Assembly: GCA_048594865.1 (NCBI GenBank)
Contig: JBMDWZ010000211.1
Coordinates: 1 to 24,639, forward strand
Origin: CALKWS01 sp048594865
Lineage (GTDB): Bacteria > Actinomycetota > Actinomycetes > Actinomycetales > Beutenbergiaceae
DNA: 24,639 nucleotides
Direction: 5' to 3'
The notes beneath the pieces were generated by a model that saw only the letters and a program-made list of their open reading frames with translations, was not told where the DNA came from and did no database searches. Shown here piece by piece: positions 14,332 to 20,917 of this stretch (position 1 is the stretch's first letter; each line of letters begins with the position of its first letter). The position numbers and the translations under genes are program-made.

Positions 14332-15579
14332 ATGACCACAACCACGCGCCCACCGTCCTTCCAGCCCCGTGTGCTGGAACACGACGTGTCCTCATCGCGC
14401 CCTGGAATCCGCCTGCCTAAACAGTGGCTGCGGGGCCTCCTAGCAGGTTTCGAAGCGGTGGTACTTGGCTGGCTGGTGCTCGTGGTCCCCGCGGTCGCGG
14501 TCTACGTGGCCACGGCCTCCGACCCGGCCTTGGGCGCCGCCGGCTGGACCGAGGCGGTCTCGATCGGCACCTCGGGCTGGTTCCTCGCCCACGGTGCCGT
14601 GTTGAGCCTGGGCGATGCGACGCTCTCGATCGCACCACTGGGCCTCACGGTGCTCTTCGCTTTCCTCATGTCCGCCTCGATTCGGCGCGCGAACTTAGTC
14701 ACCTGGATTCCGGTCGTCACGTCCGTCGTCGCCTACGTGGGCTTTGGTGCGCTGCTACTTTTCACCGGCCCATCACCGGGCGCCTCGATCGGGCTCATCG
14801 GCGCCGCCGCCGTTGGCGCCATCGGCGCCCTGTGGGGGATGCGGCGCCGATTCCCGCCAGTCTCGCAGCGGCTCGCGCCGCTGGCGGAGTACCTGCACGG
14901 CTGGGTCCACACCGGAGTGCGGGCAGCGAACCGCACCTTGATCGTGCTAGGCCTGGCGTCCGTGATCGCGGTCGGGCTTGGCGTCGGGTTCGGGTTTAGT
15001 CAGATCCTCGACGTGCAGCGCGGTCTACATGCCGACCCGGTGAGCACCGGGGTGATTATCCTGGCCCAAGTCCTGCTGATCCCGGTGATGATGGTGTGGG
15101 CCCTGGCGTTCCTGCTCGGGCCCGGGTTCAGCGTGGGTGCGGGCACGATCTTCGCCCCGGGCGCGATCGACTCCGGCCCGATGCCGCTGATCCCGATCCT
15201 CGGCGGACTGCCGCAGCCGGACTCACTCGTGGTGGACCTGCCCGCTTTCTCGCCGCTCGGGATCATCGTTGGCCTGGCGATGGGCTGGTGGCTGGTTCGT
15301 CGGCAACGTGAAGAGCCGCTGTGGCACAGCCTGGCCTCCGGACTCGTGGCCGTGACGATGGTGGGGCTGATCATCACGGGGCTGGCGTGGCTAGCCTCGG
15401 GCAGCATCGGCGCAGGCGCGATGAGCGTTGTGGGCCCAGACCCGCTAGCGGTCGGAATCACCACCGGCTGGCAGCTCACCAGCGGCACAGTCGTCGCCGT
15501 CGTCCTGCTCCACCCAGCGCTGCGCGCGCAACTGGCAAGGCTTGCGGAGCGGATTTGGCCCGAGCGCAGTGATGCTTGA
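14332..15579 (+). CDS. DUF6350 membrane protein (PerM-like, cell division)
   Basis: The 415-residue polytopic membrane protein has a short cytoplasmic N-terminus (about 35 residues) and then around eight to ten hydrophobic segments. The first is near 38-60 (LAGFEAVVLGWLVLVVPAVAVY). The combination GWFLAHGA near 83-90 with DATLSIAPLGLTVLFAFLM is typical of the family. PerM of mycobacteria is a membrane protein linked to cell division and divisome stability. Position directly after sucCD is conserved in many actinobacteria and supports the call. The ATG at 14332 has no clear ribosome binding site. An ATG at 14321 opens only a four-codon ORF that overlaps the start. The stop codon lies inside the first unit of a tandem repeat. 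Confidence 0.82.
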   Translation: MTTTTRPPSFQPRVLEHDVSSSRPGIRLPKQWLRGLLAGFEAVVLGWLVLVVPAVAVYVATASDPALGAAGWTEAVSIGTSGWFLAHGAVLSLGDATLSIAPLGLTVLFAFLMSASIRRANLVTWIPVVTSVVAYVGFGALLLFTGPSPGASIGLIGAAAVGAIGALWGMRRRFPPVSQRLAPLAEYLHGWVHTGVRAANRTLIVLGLASVIAVGLGVGFGFSQILDVQRGLHADPVSTGVIILAQVLLIPVMMVWALAFLLGPGFSVGAGTIFAPGAIDSGPMPLIPILGGLPQPDSLVVDLPAFSPLGIIVGLAMGWWLVRRQREEPLWHSLASGLVAVTMVGLIITGLAWLASGSIGAGAMSVVGPDPLAVGITTGWQLTSGTVVAVVLLHPALRAQLARLAERIWPERSDA

Positions 15580-15673
15580 GTAGAACCAGGCTGGAGTAGA
15601 ACCAGGCTGGAGTAGAACCAGGCTGGAGGAGCACCAGACTTGAGCACACCCAGACTTGAGCACCCCTTTGCAT
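15578..15673 (+). repeat. 16-bp tandem repeat array at the end of the DUF6350 gene
   Basis: Three exact copies of GAGTAGAACCAGGCTG (15578, 15594 and 15610) are followed by two diverged copies (15626 and 15642) and a strongly decayed sixth (15658). The first unit includes the last two bases of the stop codon. Copies decay in one direction, as in an array growing from one end. No gene covers it. Confidence 0.92.
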
Positions 15674-15674
15674 C

Positions 15675-15744
15675 TGTGTGGAAAGTAACCCCGGCAATAA
15701 CTCGCGTGAGGTTCTATCTATAAGTTACGTTTACCTTCCACACA
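15675..15744 (+). promoter_or_regulatory. Promoter region with 14-bp inverted repeat, upstream of the TPR gene
   Basis: TGTGTGGAAAGTAA (15675-15688) and TTACCTTCCACACA (15731-15744) are complementary at 13 of 14 positions, with 42 AT-richer bases between them. A good -10 hexamer, TATAAG, lies at 15719-15724. The arms therefore flank the promoter and look like a pair of protein-binding sites rather than an RNA hairpin. Confidence 0.6.
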
Positions 15745-15765
15745 TCGAGGGCATAAGGAGTGGAC

Positions 15766-16266
15766 GTGTCGAACGTGACGGTCGAGGATCTCGACTTGGG
15801 TAATGGCTACCAGATCCGCGGTAGCGACCTTCGCCCTTACATCAGCGACGTCGATGAGTTCCGAGCCTCGGTCGCCGGCGATGAAGCGGCCGAAGCGATC
15901 ATCGCCACCAGCGAGGGCCGGTACGACGACGCGCTCGAGATCCTCGATGACCTGCTGGCCCAGGATCCGGAGTCCCTGCGCTACCGCGCGCTGCGCGCGG
16001 ATGTGCTGCGCGACCAGGGCGCGTTGGACGCTGCCGAGGCCGTGTACTCCGACCTGGTGGCTCGTAGCGCCGACGATCCGGCCCGTGGCCTCACAATGCG
16101 CCAGCACCGCGCCAAGGTCTGGTTCCATCAGGGCCGGCTGGCCGAGGCGGAGGCGGAGTTCGCCGCCGTGCTGCAAGCGCGCCGAAGCGCCGGTGCGCAG
16201 GAGTCGATGCTGGCCTCGAGCCAACAGTCCCTGGACCGCGTTCGGGCGCAGATCGCCGCCGGCTAG
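15766..16266 (+). CDS. Tetratricopeptide repeat protein
   Basis: From GTG 15766 (AAGGAG five bases upstream) the product has 166 residues; an in-frame GTG at 15760 would overlap that ribosome binding site. After an N-terminal segment of about 45 residues come helix pairs of the TPR type: EGRYDDALEILDDLLAQDP, LRADVLRDQGALDAAEAVYSDLV and HRAKVWFHQGRLAEAEAEFAAVL. The pattern of small and aromatic residues fits three TPR units. TPRs bind other proteins; the partner is not evident. No signal peptide or membrane helix is present, so it is cytoplasmic. It has its own promoter with a long inverted repeat, so it is probably regulated. The next gene is convergent. Confidence 0.8.
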   Translation: MSNVTVEDLDLGNGYQIRGSDLRPYISDVDEFRASVAGDEAAEAIIATSEGRYDDALEILDDLLAQDPESLRYRALRADVLRDQGALDAAEAVYSDLVARSADDPARGLTMRQHRAKVWFHQGRLAEAEAEFAAVLQARRSAGAQESMLASSQQSLDRVRAQIAAG

Positions 16267-16285
16267 AGCGAGTGGGCTCGCGCGC

Positions 16286-16304
16286 CTAGATCAGCGCGAT
16301 CTAG
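16286..16304. terminator. Bidirectional terminator hairpin between convergent genes
   Basis: CTAGATC (16286-16292) and GATCTAG (16298-16304) form a perfect seven-base stem over AGCGC. It fills the 38-base gap between the TPR stop and the MFS stop and can serve both strands. There is no U-tract. Confidence 0.5.
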
Positions 16305-17591
16305 CTAGCCTCCCGCCGCGGCGTCGTGGTCGGGATCCGCGGGCATCTTCGCGTCCCTGAAGGGTGAGACCGCCACCAGTAGCGCGGCGAACGCAACGCC
16401 AGCCACTCCGATCCCCAAGGTCGGGCGGTTGCCGATGCTCAACGCCACAAACCCGGCCACCGGGCCCGCGATCGCCAGCATGCTCCAGTTGAAGCTTCGG
16501 ATGGTCGCGTTCATCCGACCGCGCATCGCACTGGGCGTCACCGCATTTCGGTAGCTCAGCGACAACGGGTCCTGCAGCCCCATCGACAGCCCGTTCAGCG
16601 CATAGGAGGCGCACAACACCACAATCCCCCACTGGCCAGCCGGAGCCAGGACGATGCCCAGATATGCCACCGGGCACAGCCACATGCTCAGCACATAGAC
16701 GCGCCCAACCCCGAACCGCTGCCCAGCACGCGGAGCCAAACCTGCGCCGAGCACTCCGGTGACCCCGGCGCAGGCGAGTGTCACGCCCACCCACAGTGCA
16801 TCCAGGCCCAACTCTTGGCTGGCGTAGAACACGTACAGCGTGGTGATGAGGGAGTGGAAGAAGAACCACACGTGCAGGCTCACCGCGTACGGCGCGAGCG
16901 TGCGGTGCGCGTACACCCACCGTGCGCCTTCGATCAGTTCCCGGAGAATCGACCGGTTCGCCGCCTTTTCGGGCTCTGGTTCGGGCTCCTTGATCCGGGA
17001 GATCAGGATCGCAGAGATCAGCCGAGTGACGGCGTCCACCGCGATCGCGACCGGCGCCGAGGTCACCCGGATCAGCGCGCCAGCGGCGAGCGGCCCGATC
17101 GATTCGGCGGCCGTCATGGTCTGCTCGATGCGGGCATTGGCCGTCGGCAGCAGCCGCACCGGCACCAGTGACGGCAGGTAACTCTGATGTCCGGCCCGGA
17201 AGAACACCGAACTGGCACCCAAAATGAACACCAACACCATCAGCAGGCTCAACGTCAACGTTCCGGTGAGTGCCAAGGCAGCGATAGTTCCCAACGCCAC
17301 CGCTGCTGCGGTGTCGGATGCGATCAACACCGGACGACGGCGGATCCGGTCCAGTAAGACCCCGCTCAGTAACCCGAACAACAGCATCGGAAGCCACTGC
17401 GCGGTCCGCACCACGCCGATCTCAGCCTGGTTGGAGCCCAGTTGATCGATCATCACGAACTGCACCCCGAGGGTGGCCACGAATGCGCCCAGGGAGGATA
17501 CGGCGTCGGCCATCCAGAACCGCACGAACGCGGGGTAGGACAGCAGCGGGAACCGGCCGGCGGGCTGCGGCGCAGAAGGTGGTGTGGTCAT
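16305..17591 (-). CDS. MFS transporter (MFS_3/EntS-like exporter)
   Basis: The 428-residue protein has about 12 membrane helices. MFS motif A is the loop GLLSGVLLDRIRRRPVL (about 73-89). Its start RFPLLSYPAFVRFWMADAVSSLGAFV is typical of the EntS/MFS_3 branch, which exports siderophores or drugs by proton antiport. A charged middle loop, KEPEPEPEKAANRSILREL, joins the two six-helix halves. The substrate cannot be told. It is downstream of the acetyltransferase fusion gene on the same strand with an 88-base gap, so co-transcription is possible. The ATG at 17591 has only a weak ribosome binding site. Confidence 0.87.
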   Translation of the reverse strand: MTTPPSAPQPAGRFPLLSYPAFVRFWMADAVSSLGAFVATLGVQFVMIDQLGSNQAEIGVVRTAQWLPMLLFGLLSGVLLDRIRRRPVLIASDTAAAVALGTIAALALTGTLTLSLLMVLVFILGASSVFFRAGHQSYLPSLVPVRLLPTANARIEQTMTAAESIGPLAAGALIRVTSAPVAIAVDAVTRLISAILISRIKEPEPEPEKAANRSILRELIEGARWVYAHRTLAPYAVSLHVWFFFHSLITTLYVFYASQELGLDALWVGVTLACAGVTGVLGAGLAPRAGQRFGVGRVYVLSMWLCPVAYLGIVLAPAGQWGIVVLCASYALNGLSMGLQDPLSLSYRNAVTPSAMRGRMNATIRSFNWSMLAIAGPVAGFVALSIGNRPTLGIGVAGVAFAALLVAVSPFRDAKMPADPDHDAAAGG

Positions 17592-17679
17592 GGCTCGTCA
17601 GGTAGGCACTTTCCGGGGCGCGTGTGATCGTCGCCAGCGCCCGAATGGGTGGCACTGGTGCGGCCCCGAATTAACCTAT

Positions 17680-19401
17680 CTAACGCAAGCTTGGTAGGAG
17701 GCCCGGAACGGGCTCGGGTTTGTGAATCCCGCGCATCCGATATCCCAAGTGCCCCGAGACGCCCACCAGGTCCGCGAGCAGCCAGACGATCGAGAGCCAC
17801 ATCTCGGTACCCTGCAAACCCATGGTCGCCTCGCCTTGATTCGCGGCACCAGCCTTGGCAGCGAATGCGAATCCGTCGTCCCAGTGGTTCAAGGCATCGG
17901 ACAGCAACCGCTGTGCCACCGCGCGAATTTCGGGCTCGCGATGCGACGTCTGCCGAGAAGCCAGCCACAGCGGGTGGGCCACGTCCAACACGTTGCAGGC
18001 CGTTTGGCGATCGGCGGCGAAGTACCGCTGGTCGGTGACGTGCCGCAACACCGCATCGATGCACGCTTCGGGGTAGGGGACCGGCAGCCCGAACTGGGCG
18101 AAGGTGCCGCGGGTGAGGCGGTAGTAGCCGTTCACCACCTGCAGGGTCTCCTGCTCGCGGGCATCGCCCCACATTCCGGTGCTGGGGTCCACGTTTTGAG
18201 TCAGCCAGCCAAATACGACGTCGGCGAGGATCGGATCGGCCTTGTGGCGCGGCAGGTCCCAGCGCAGCGCGGTGCCGATCGCGTCCACGCGGGAGCCTGC
18301 ACCCCACCCGGCGCGGTTCCAGGGGCGGCTCGTGAGCTCTTCTCGCACCTGCGCTGGAGACATCGCCGAGATCGGCGTCCGGTAGGGCAATTCGTGGCCC
18401 AGAATGTCCAGCGCGTACCCCACGCACAGCAGGTGATAATCGGGTGCCGAGGCATCCAGGTTTGGCGTGCCTTGGGCGGTGAGCTCTGGGATGTGGCCCG
18501 ATTCCTGCTGCCAAGAAGCCATGCGCTGCGCAATGGCCTCACGCTCCCACGGCTCCGGCGGGGCACCCAGGAGGAGATCGGCGATTTCGATCGCATCGCA
18601 CTGTGCGCGGGCGGTGATCCGGCCATCGGGCTGGTGGGTGAACAGATCCAGGTCTGGGTCATAGTGACGTGCCAGGATGCCCGCAGCCGCCGCCCTGGCT
18701 CGATCGCCGAAGTCGGCGCACCGGGCCGCAAAGTCAGTGGGACCTTCGGCAGCGGATGTGGAGGCCGATCCCGCTGATGCGTCTGTGCCTTGTTGGCCGT
18801 CGTCGATCGGCGCAACCCGCCACCGAATCAGCTTCGCCGGGTTGCCGCCGACGATCGCGCCGGCGGGCACATCTTTGGTCACCACCGCACCCGCCGCCAG
18901 CACCGCCTTGTCACCCACGTTGACGCCGTCGAGCACCACCACATGCGAGCCGATCCACACGTCATTGCCGATGGTGATGCCCTTGACCGACATCGGTTGG
19001 CGGAACACAAACTCATCGGGGTCGCTCATCGTGTGGTTGAAACCCAGGAGCGAGGTGTGGGCGCCGATCCGCACACCTTCGCCGATGGTGATCAGACCGC
19101 GCACCACGGTGAAGGCGTTCACGGTGCAGTTCGCGCCAAAGCGCAGATCGCCGGTGAGGTAGGCGTGTGCAGCCACGTAACTGCGCTCACCGAACACAAA
19201 GGTGTCGGGGTCAACCGACGCCCACGGGCTCAGGAAGCAATCCGTGGCGATCTCCCAACCGGGATGTGCCGCGATGAGTTCGTGCTGGTGCTGGTCTTGA
19301 TCGGCACGCTGAGCTGGTGTCGCGCGGCCTTGAAAGACCCACGGGGAATAGTCGTGCTCGGCTGGCCTCACGTCGGTGTTAGGCAGGGCGCCGGTGTCCA
19401 T
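17680..19401 (-). CDS. Hexapeptide-repeat acetyltransferase fused to a C-terminal helical (toroid-like) domain
   Basis: This 573-residue protein has two parts. Residues about 50-195 are a left-handed beta-helix acyltransferase. Imperfect hexapeptides are followed by GFNHTMSD, with His123 as likely catalytic base. The signature ITIGNDVWIGSHVVVLDGVNVGDKAVLAAGAVVTKDVPAGAIVGGNPAKLIR closes the domain; this is the NodL/LacA/Maa pattern and implies acetyl-CoA as donor and a sugar-like acceptor. After a disordered linker (200-222), residues about 223-573 form an all-helical domain with PSTGMWGD and TACNVLDVAHPLWLASR. These resemble alpha/alpha toroids of terpene cyclases or glycan-processing enzymes, but I cannot name the family. 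It is probably cytoplasmic. The ATG at 19401 has GAGAGGA about six bases upstream. Confidence 0.82.
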   Translation of the reverse strand: MDTGALPNTDVRPAEHDYSPWVFQGRATPAQRADQDQHQHELIAAHPGWEIATDCFLSPWASVDPDTFVFGERSYVAAHAYLTGDLRFGANCTVNAFTVVRGLITIGEGVRIGAHTSLLGFNHTMSDPDEFVFRQPMSVKGITIGNDVWIGSHVVVLDGVNVGDKAVLAAGAVVTKDVPAGAIVGGNPAKLIRWRVAPIDDGQQGTDASAGSASTSAAEGPTDFAARCADFGDRARAAAAGILARHYDPDLDLFTHQPDGRITARAQCDAIEIADLLLGAPPEPWEREAIAQRMASWQQESGHIPELTAQGTPNLDASAPDYHLLCVGYALDILGHELPYRTPISAMSPAQVREELTSRPWNRAGWGAGSRVDAIGTALRWDLPRHKADPILADVVFGWLTQNVDPSTGMWGDAREQETLQVVNGYYRLTRGTFAQFGLPVPYPEACIDAVLRHVTDQRYFAADRQTACNVLDVAHPLWLASRQTSHREPEIRAVAQRLLSDALNHWDDGFAFAAKAGAANQGEATMGLQGTEMWLSIVWLLADLVGVSGHLGYRMRGIHKPEPVPGLLPSLR

Positions 19402-19514
19402 GATCGGTCCTCTCTGCGGATGTCACGAACCTACCGAACGGCCCGGGTGTCCCCACCATTCACCTGCGGCAATCGGACCGTTTCGAACATTTAGCGCGTC
19501 CGTGCGGTGCCATT

Positions 19515-19520
19515 TACGAT
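19515..19520 (+). promoter_or_regulatory. -10 element giving a probable leaderless mRNA
   Basis: TACGAT is seven bases before the ATG at 19528, the spacing at which transcription would start on the A of the start codon. A weak -35 (TTAGCG, 19491-19496) lies 18 bases upstream. No ribosome binding site is present, as expected for a leaderless gene. Confidence 0.45.
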
Positions 19521-19527
19521 GGTCGGG

Positions 19528-19989
19528 ATGATGCAGCCACCGCCTCCCATGCCCTCAAGGCCGCCGGCGTGGTCGTACCTCCCCGCGGTTGTGGGTGTGA
19601 TCGGCACGTTGCTGATTGCCTTGAGTTTTGCCGTGCCGTGGTTCGTGGGCGACTTTGATCATCAGAACTTTGGGCCGGTCGGAACCGTCGGGGTGACCCT
19701 GCTGGGAGCTGTCGCCGGCGTGATTCTGATGTTCCTGCGCAGCGGATGGGCACTGGTGGCTGGCGTGTGGGTGTTTTCCTGCGGCTCCTATCTGCTCGCA
19801 AGCCTCTACCCACGGGTCATCTGCCCAACCGATATCGACTACGACGGCAATATCGCCGACCTGTGCTTCGAAGAAGAGTGGGCCTCGGGTTCGTTCGTGT
19901 TCGCGGCCGGGGCGCTGCTGGTGGTGCTGGCCACGATCAACGTGGTGTGGGTGCGGCGAGCTGCCGAGCGCAGCGTTCAGGTGGACTGA
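19528..19989 (+). CDS. Small four-helix membrane protein of unknown function
   Basis: From ATG 19528 the product has 153 residues. A Pro-rich N-terminus (MMQPPPPMPSRPPAW) precedes four hydrophobic segments: LPAVVGVIGTLLIALSFAVPWF, VGTVGVTLLGAVAGVILMFL, WALVAGVWVFSCGSYLLASL and GSFVFAAGALLVVLATINVVW. The loop between helices three and four is acidic and holds two cysteines (ICPTDIDYDGNIADLC) that could form a disulfide outside the cell. I do not recognise a family. Alternative starts are GTG 19507, ATG 19519 and ATG 19531. I chose 19528 because a TACGAT -10 lies seven bases upstream and no start has a ribosome binding site. Its last 13 bases overlap the convergent gene. Confidence 0.7.
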   Translation: MMQPPPPMPSRPPAWSYLPAVVGVIGTLLIALSFAVPWFVGDFDHQNFGPVGTVGVTLLGAVAGVILMFLRSGWALVAGVWVFSCGSYLLASLYPRVICPTDIDYDGNIADLCFEEEWASGSFVFAAGALLVVLATINVVWVRRAAERSVQVD

Positions 19990-20816
19990 GGCACCGCGTC
20001 GCGTTTGGCTTGTGCCAGGCCGCGCCTGCAGTCCTTTGCGCGCGCCCGATGCGTTCGGTAGCGCTGCAGCAGACTCATGGGACCAACGGTGCTCGGCTGC
20101 CCGTGGGCCTCGGTAACGTGAAACTGCCCGGCCTGCAGGACCCCCGTGCGGCTCCAGCTCTCCCACCGTTCGGCGTCGGGGGAGCGGGCATGCCCAAAGA
20201 GCAGCGCGCGGGTGGAGGCGTCCTCTGATCGTTCGGTTGCCGCGGGTGTTGCCCCGTCAGCTGACGCGCCGGGCACGCTGATCGCCCCAGACACGGGCCA
20301 CTGCGCTATCCGCGCCACTGACACGCGGGGCCCGCAAGTGGTGCCGGGCTCCGCCGACCCGCCGCCGAACTCACGCACCAGCAGCGCGTCGTTGGTGTCT
20401 TCCCGCACCGGCAGGGCGTGGGAGTCCTCAACCTCCAACGTCACCAGCATCCGCGCCACCCACCACCAGTTGTCGCGCTGGGCCATCAGACCATCGGCGA
20501 GCAGCCGCGTCGGCGGGAACTTCACGATCTCCTGGGTGAGCAGCTCGCGCAGGAACACCTCGCCGTCGAGGTCGTGCACAATACGGACCCGGCCGGTCAT
20601 CGCACCGGCGTCCCCGCCGGCGGACTTGGTGACGCTGAAGGTGACCGGTTTGCCGTGCAATCCTGCGACGTCTGCGTAGTAGGAATAGGGCAGCGCGAGC
20701 GTCGGGCGGCCGTCCAAGCACAGCGGAACCACGCCGCGAGCCTGCGGCCCTGAGGCTGTGTCCCAGCACAGTTCACCGACGATGGCTCGCCGCCACACCT
20801 TGGACACCTGCGTCAT
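19977..20816 (-). CDS. Uncharacterised protein, possibly a split-barrel (PNPOx-like) fold
   Basis: This 279-residue protein starts at ATG 20816 with GGAG four bases upstream. The N-terminal 140 residues read like a beta-barrel: GVVPLCLDGRPTLALPYSYYADVAGLHGKPVTFSV, then MTGRVRIVHDLDGEVF, FPPTRLLADGLMAQRDNWWWVARMLVTLEV. This arrangement recalls flavin-binding split-barrel proteins of the pyridoxamine 5'-phosphate oxidase group, but no diagnostic FMN residue can be assigned. The C-terminal part is less ordered and ends with a basic Arg/Lys-rich tail (RYRTHRARAKDCRRGL). There is no signal peptide or membrane helix. The gene is divergent from cstA with 101 bases between, and its 3' end overlaps the convergent membrane-protein gene by 13 bases. 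The coding call is good; the function is open. Confidence 0.65.
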   Translation of the reverse strand: MTQVSKVWRRAIVGELCWDTASGPQARGVVPLCLDGRPTLALPYSYYADVAGLHGKPVTFSVTKSAGGDAGAMTGRVRIVHDLDGEVFLRELLTQEIVKFPPTRLLADGLMAQRDNWWWVARMLVTLEVEDSHALPVREDTNDALLVREFGGGSAEPGTTCGPRVSVARIAQWPVSGAISVPGASADGATPAATERSEDASTRALLFGHARSPDAERWESWSRTGVLQAGQFHVTEAHGQPSTVGPMSLLQRYRTHRARAKDCRRGLAQAKRDAVPQST

Positions 20817-20850
20817 TGTGCTCCGTTACCTCTGTGAATACTGCTAAATT

Positions 20851-20892
20851 GCTGGGCACCTTATTACATCGTCGTGACTAGGGGTGCCCAGC
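20851..20892 (+). promoter_or_regulatory. 10-bp perfect inverted repeat upstream of cstA
   Basis: GCTGGGCACC (20851-20860) and GGTGCCCAGC (20883-20892) are exact complements with 22 AT-richer bases between, which could extend by two G-T pairs. It lies in the 101-base space shared by the divergent genes, 26 bases before the cstA start. It could be an operator or, if transcribed, a leader hairpin. Confidence 0.6.
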
Positions 20893-20917
20893 GCGGGTGT
20901 CTTGAAAGTGAGGAAAG

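Noticed and set aside
15675..15744. Catabolite or ECF-sigma promoter (GGAA...CGTG)
   Set aside because: A GGAA at 15680 and a GCGTGA about 16 bases on give only a partial match; the TATAAG -10 is the better promoter call.
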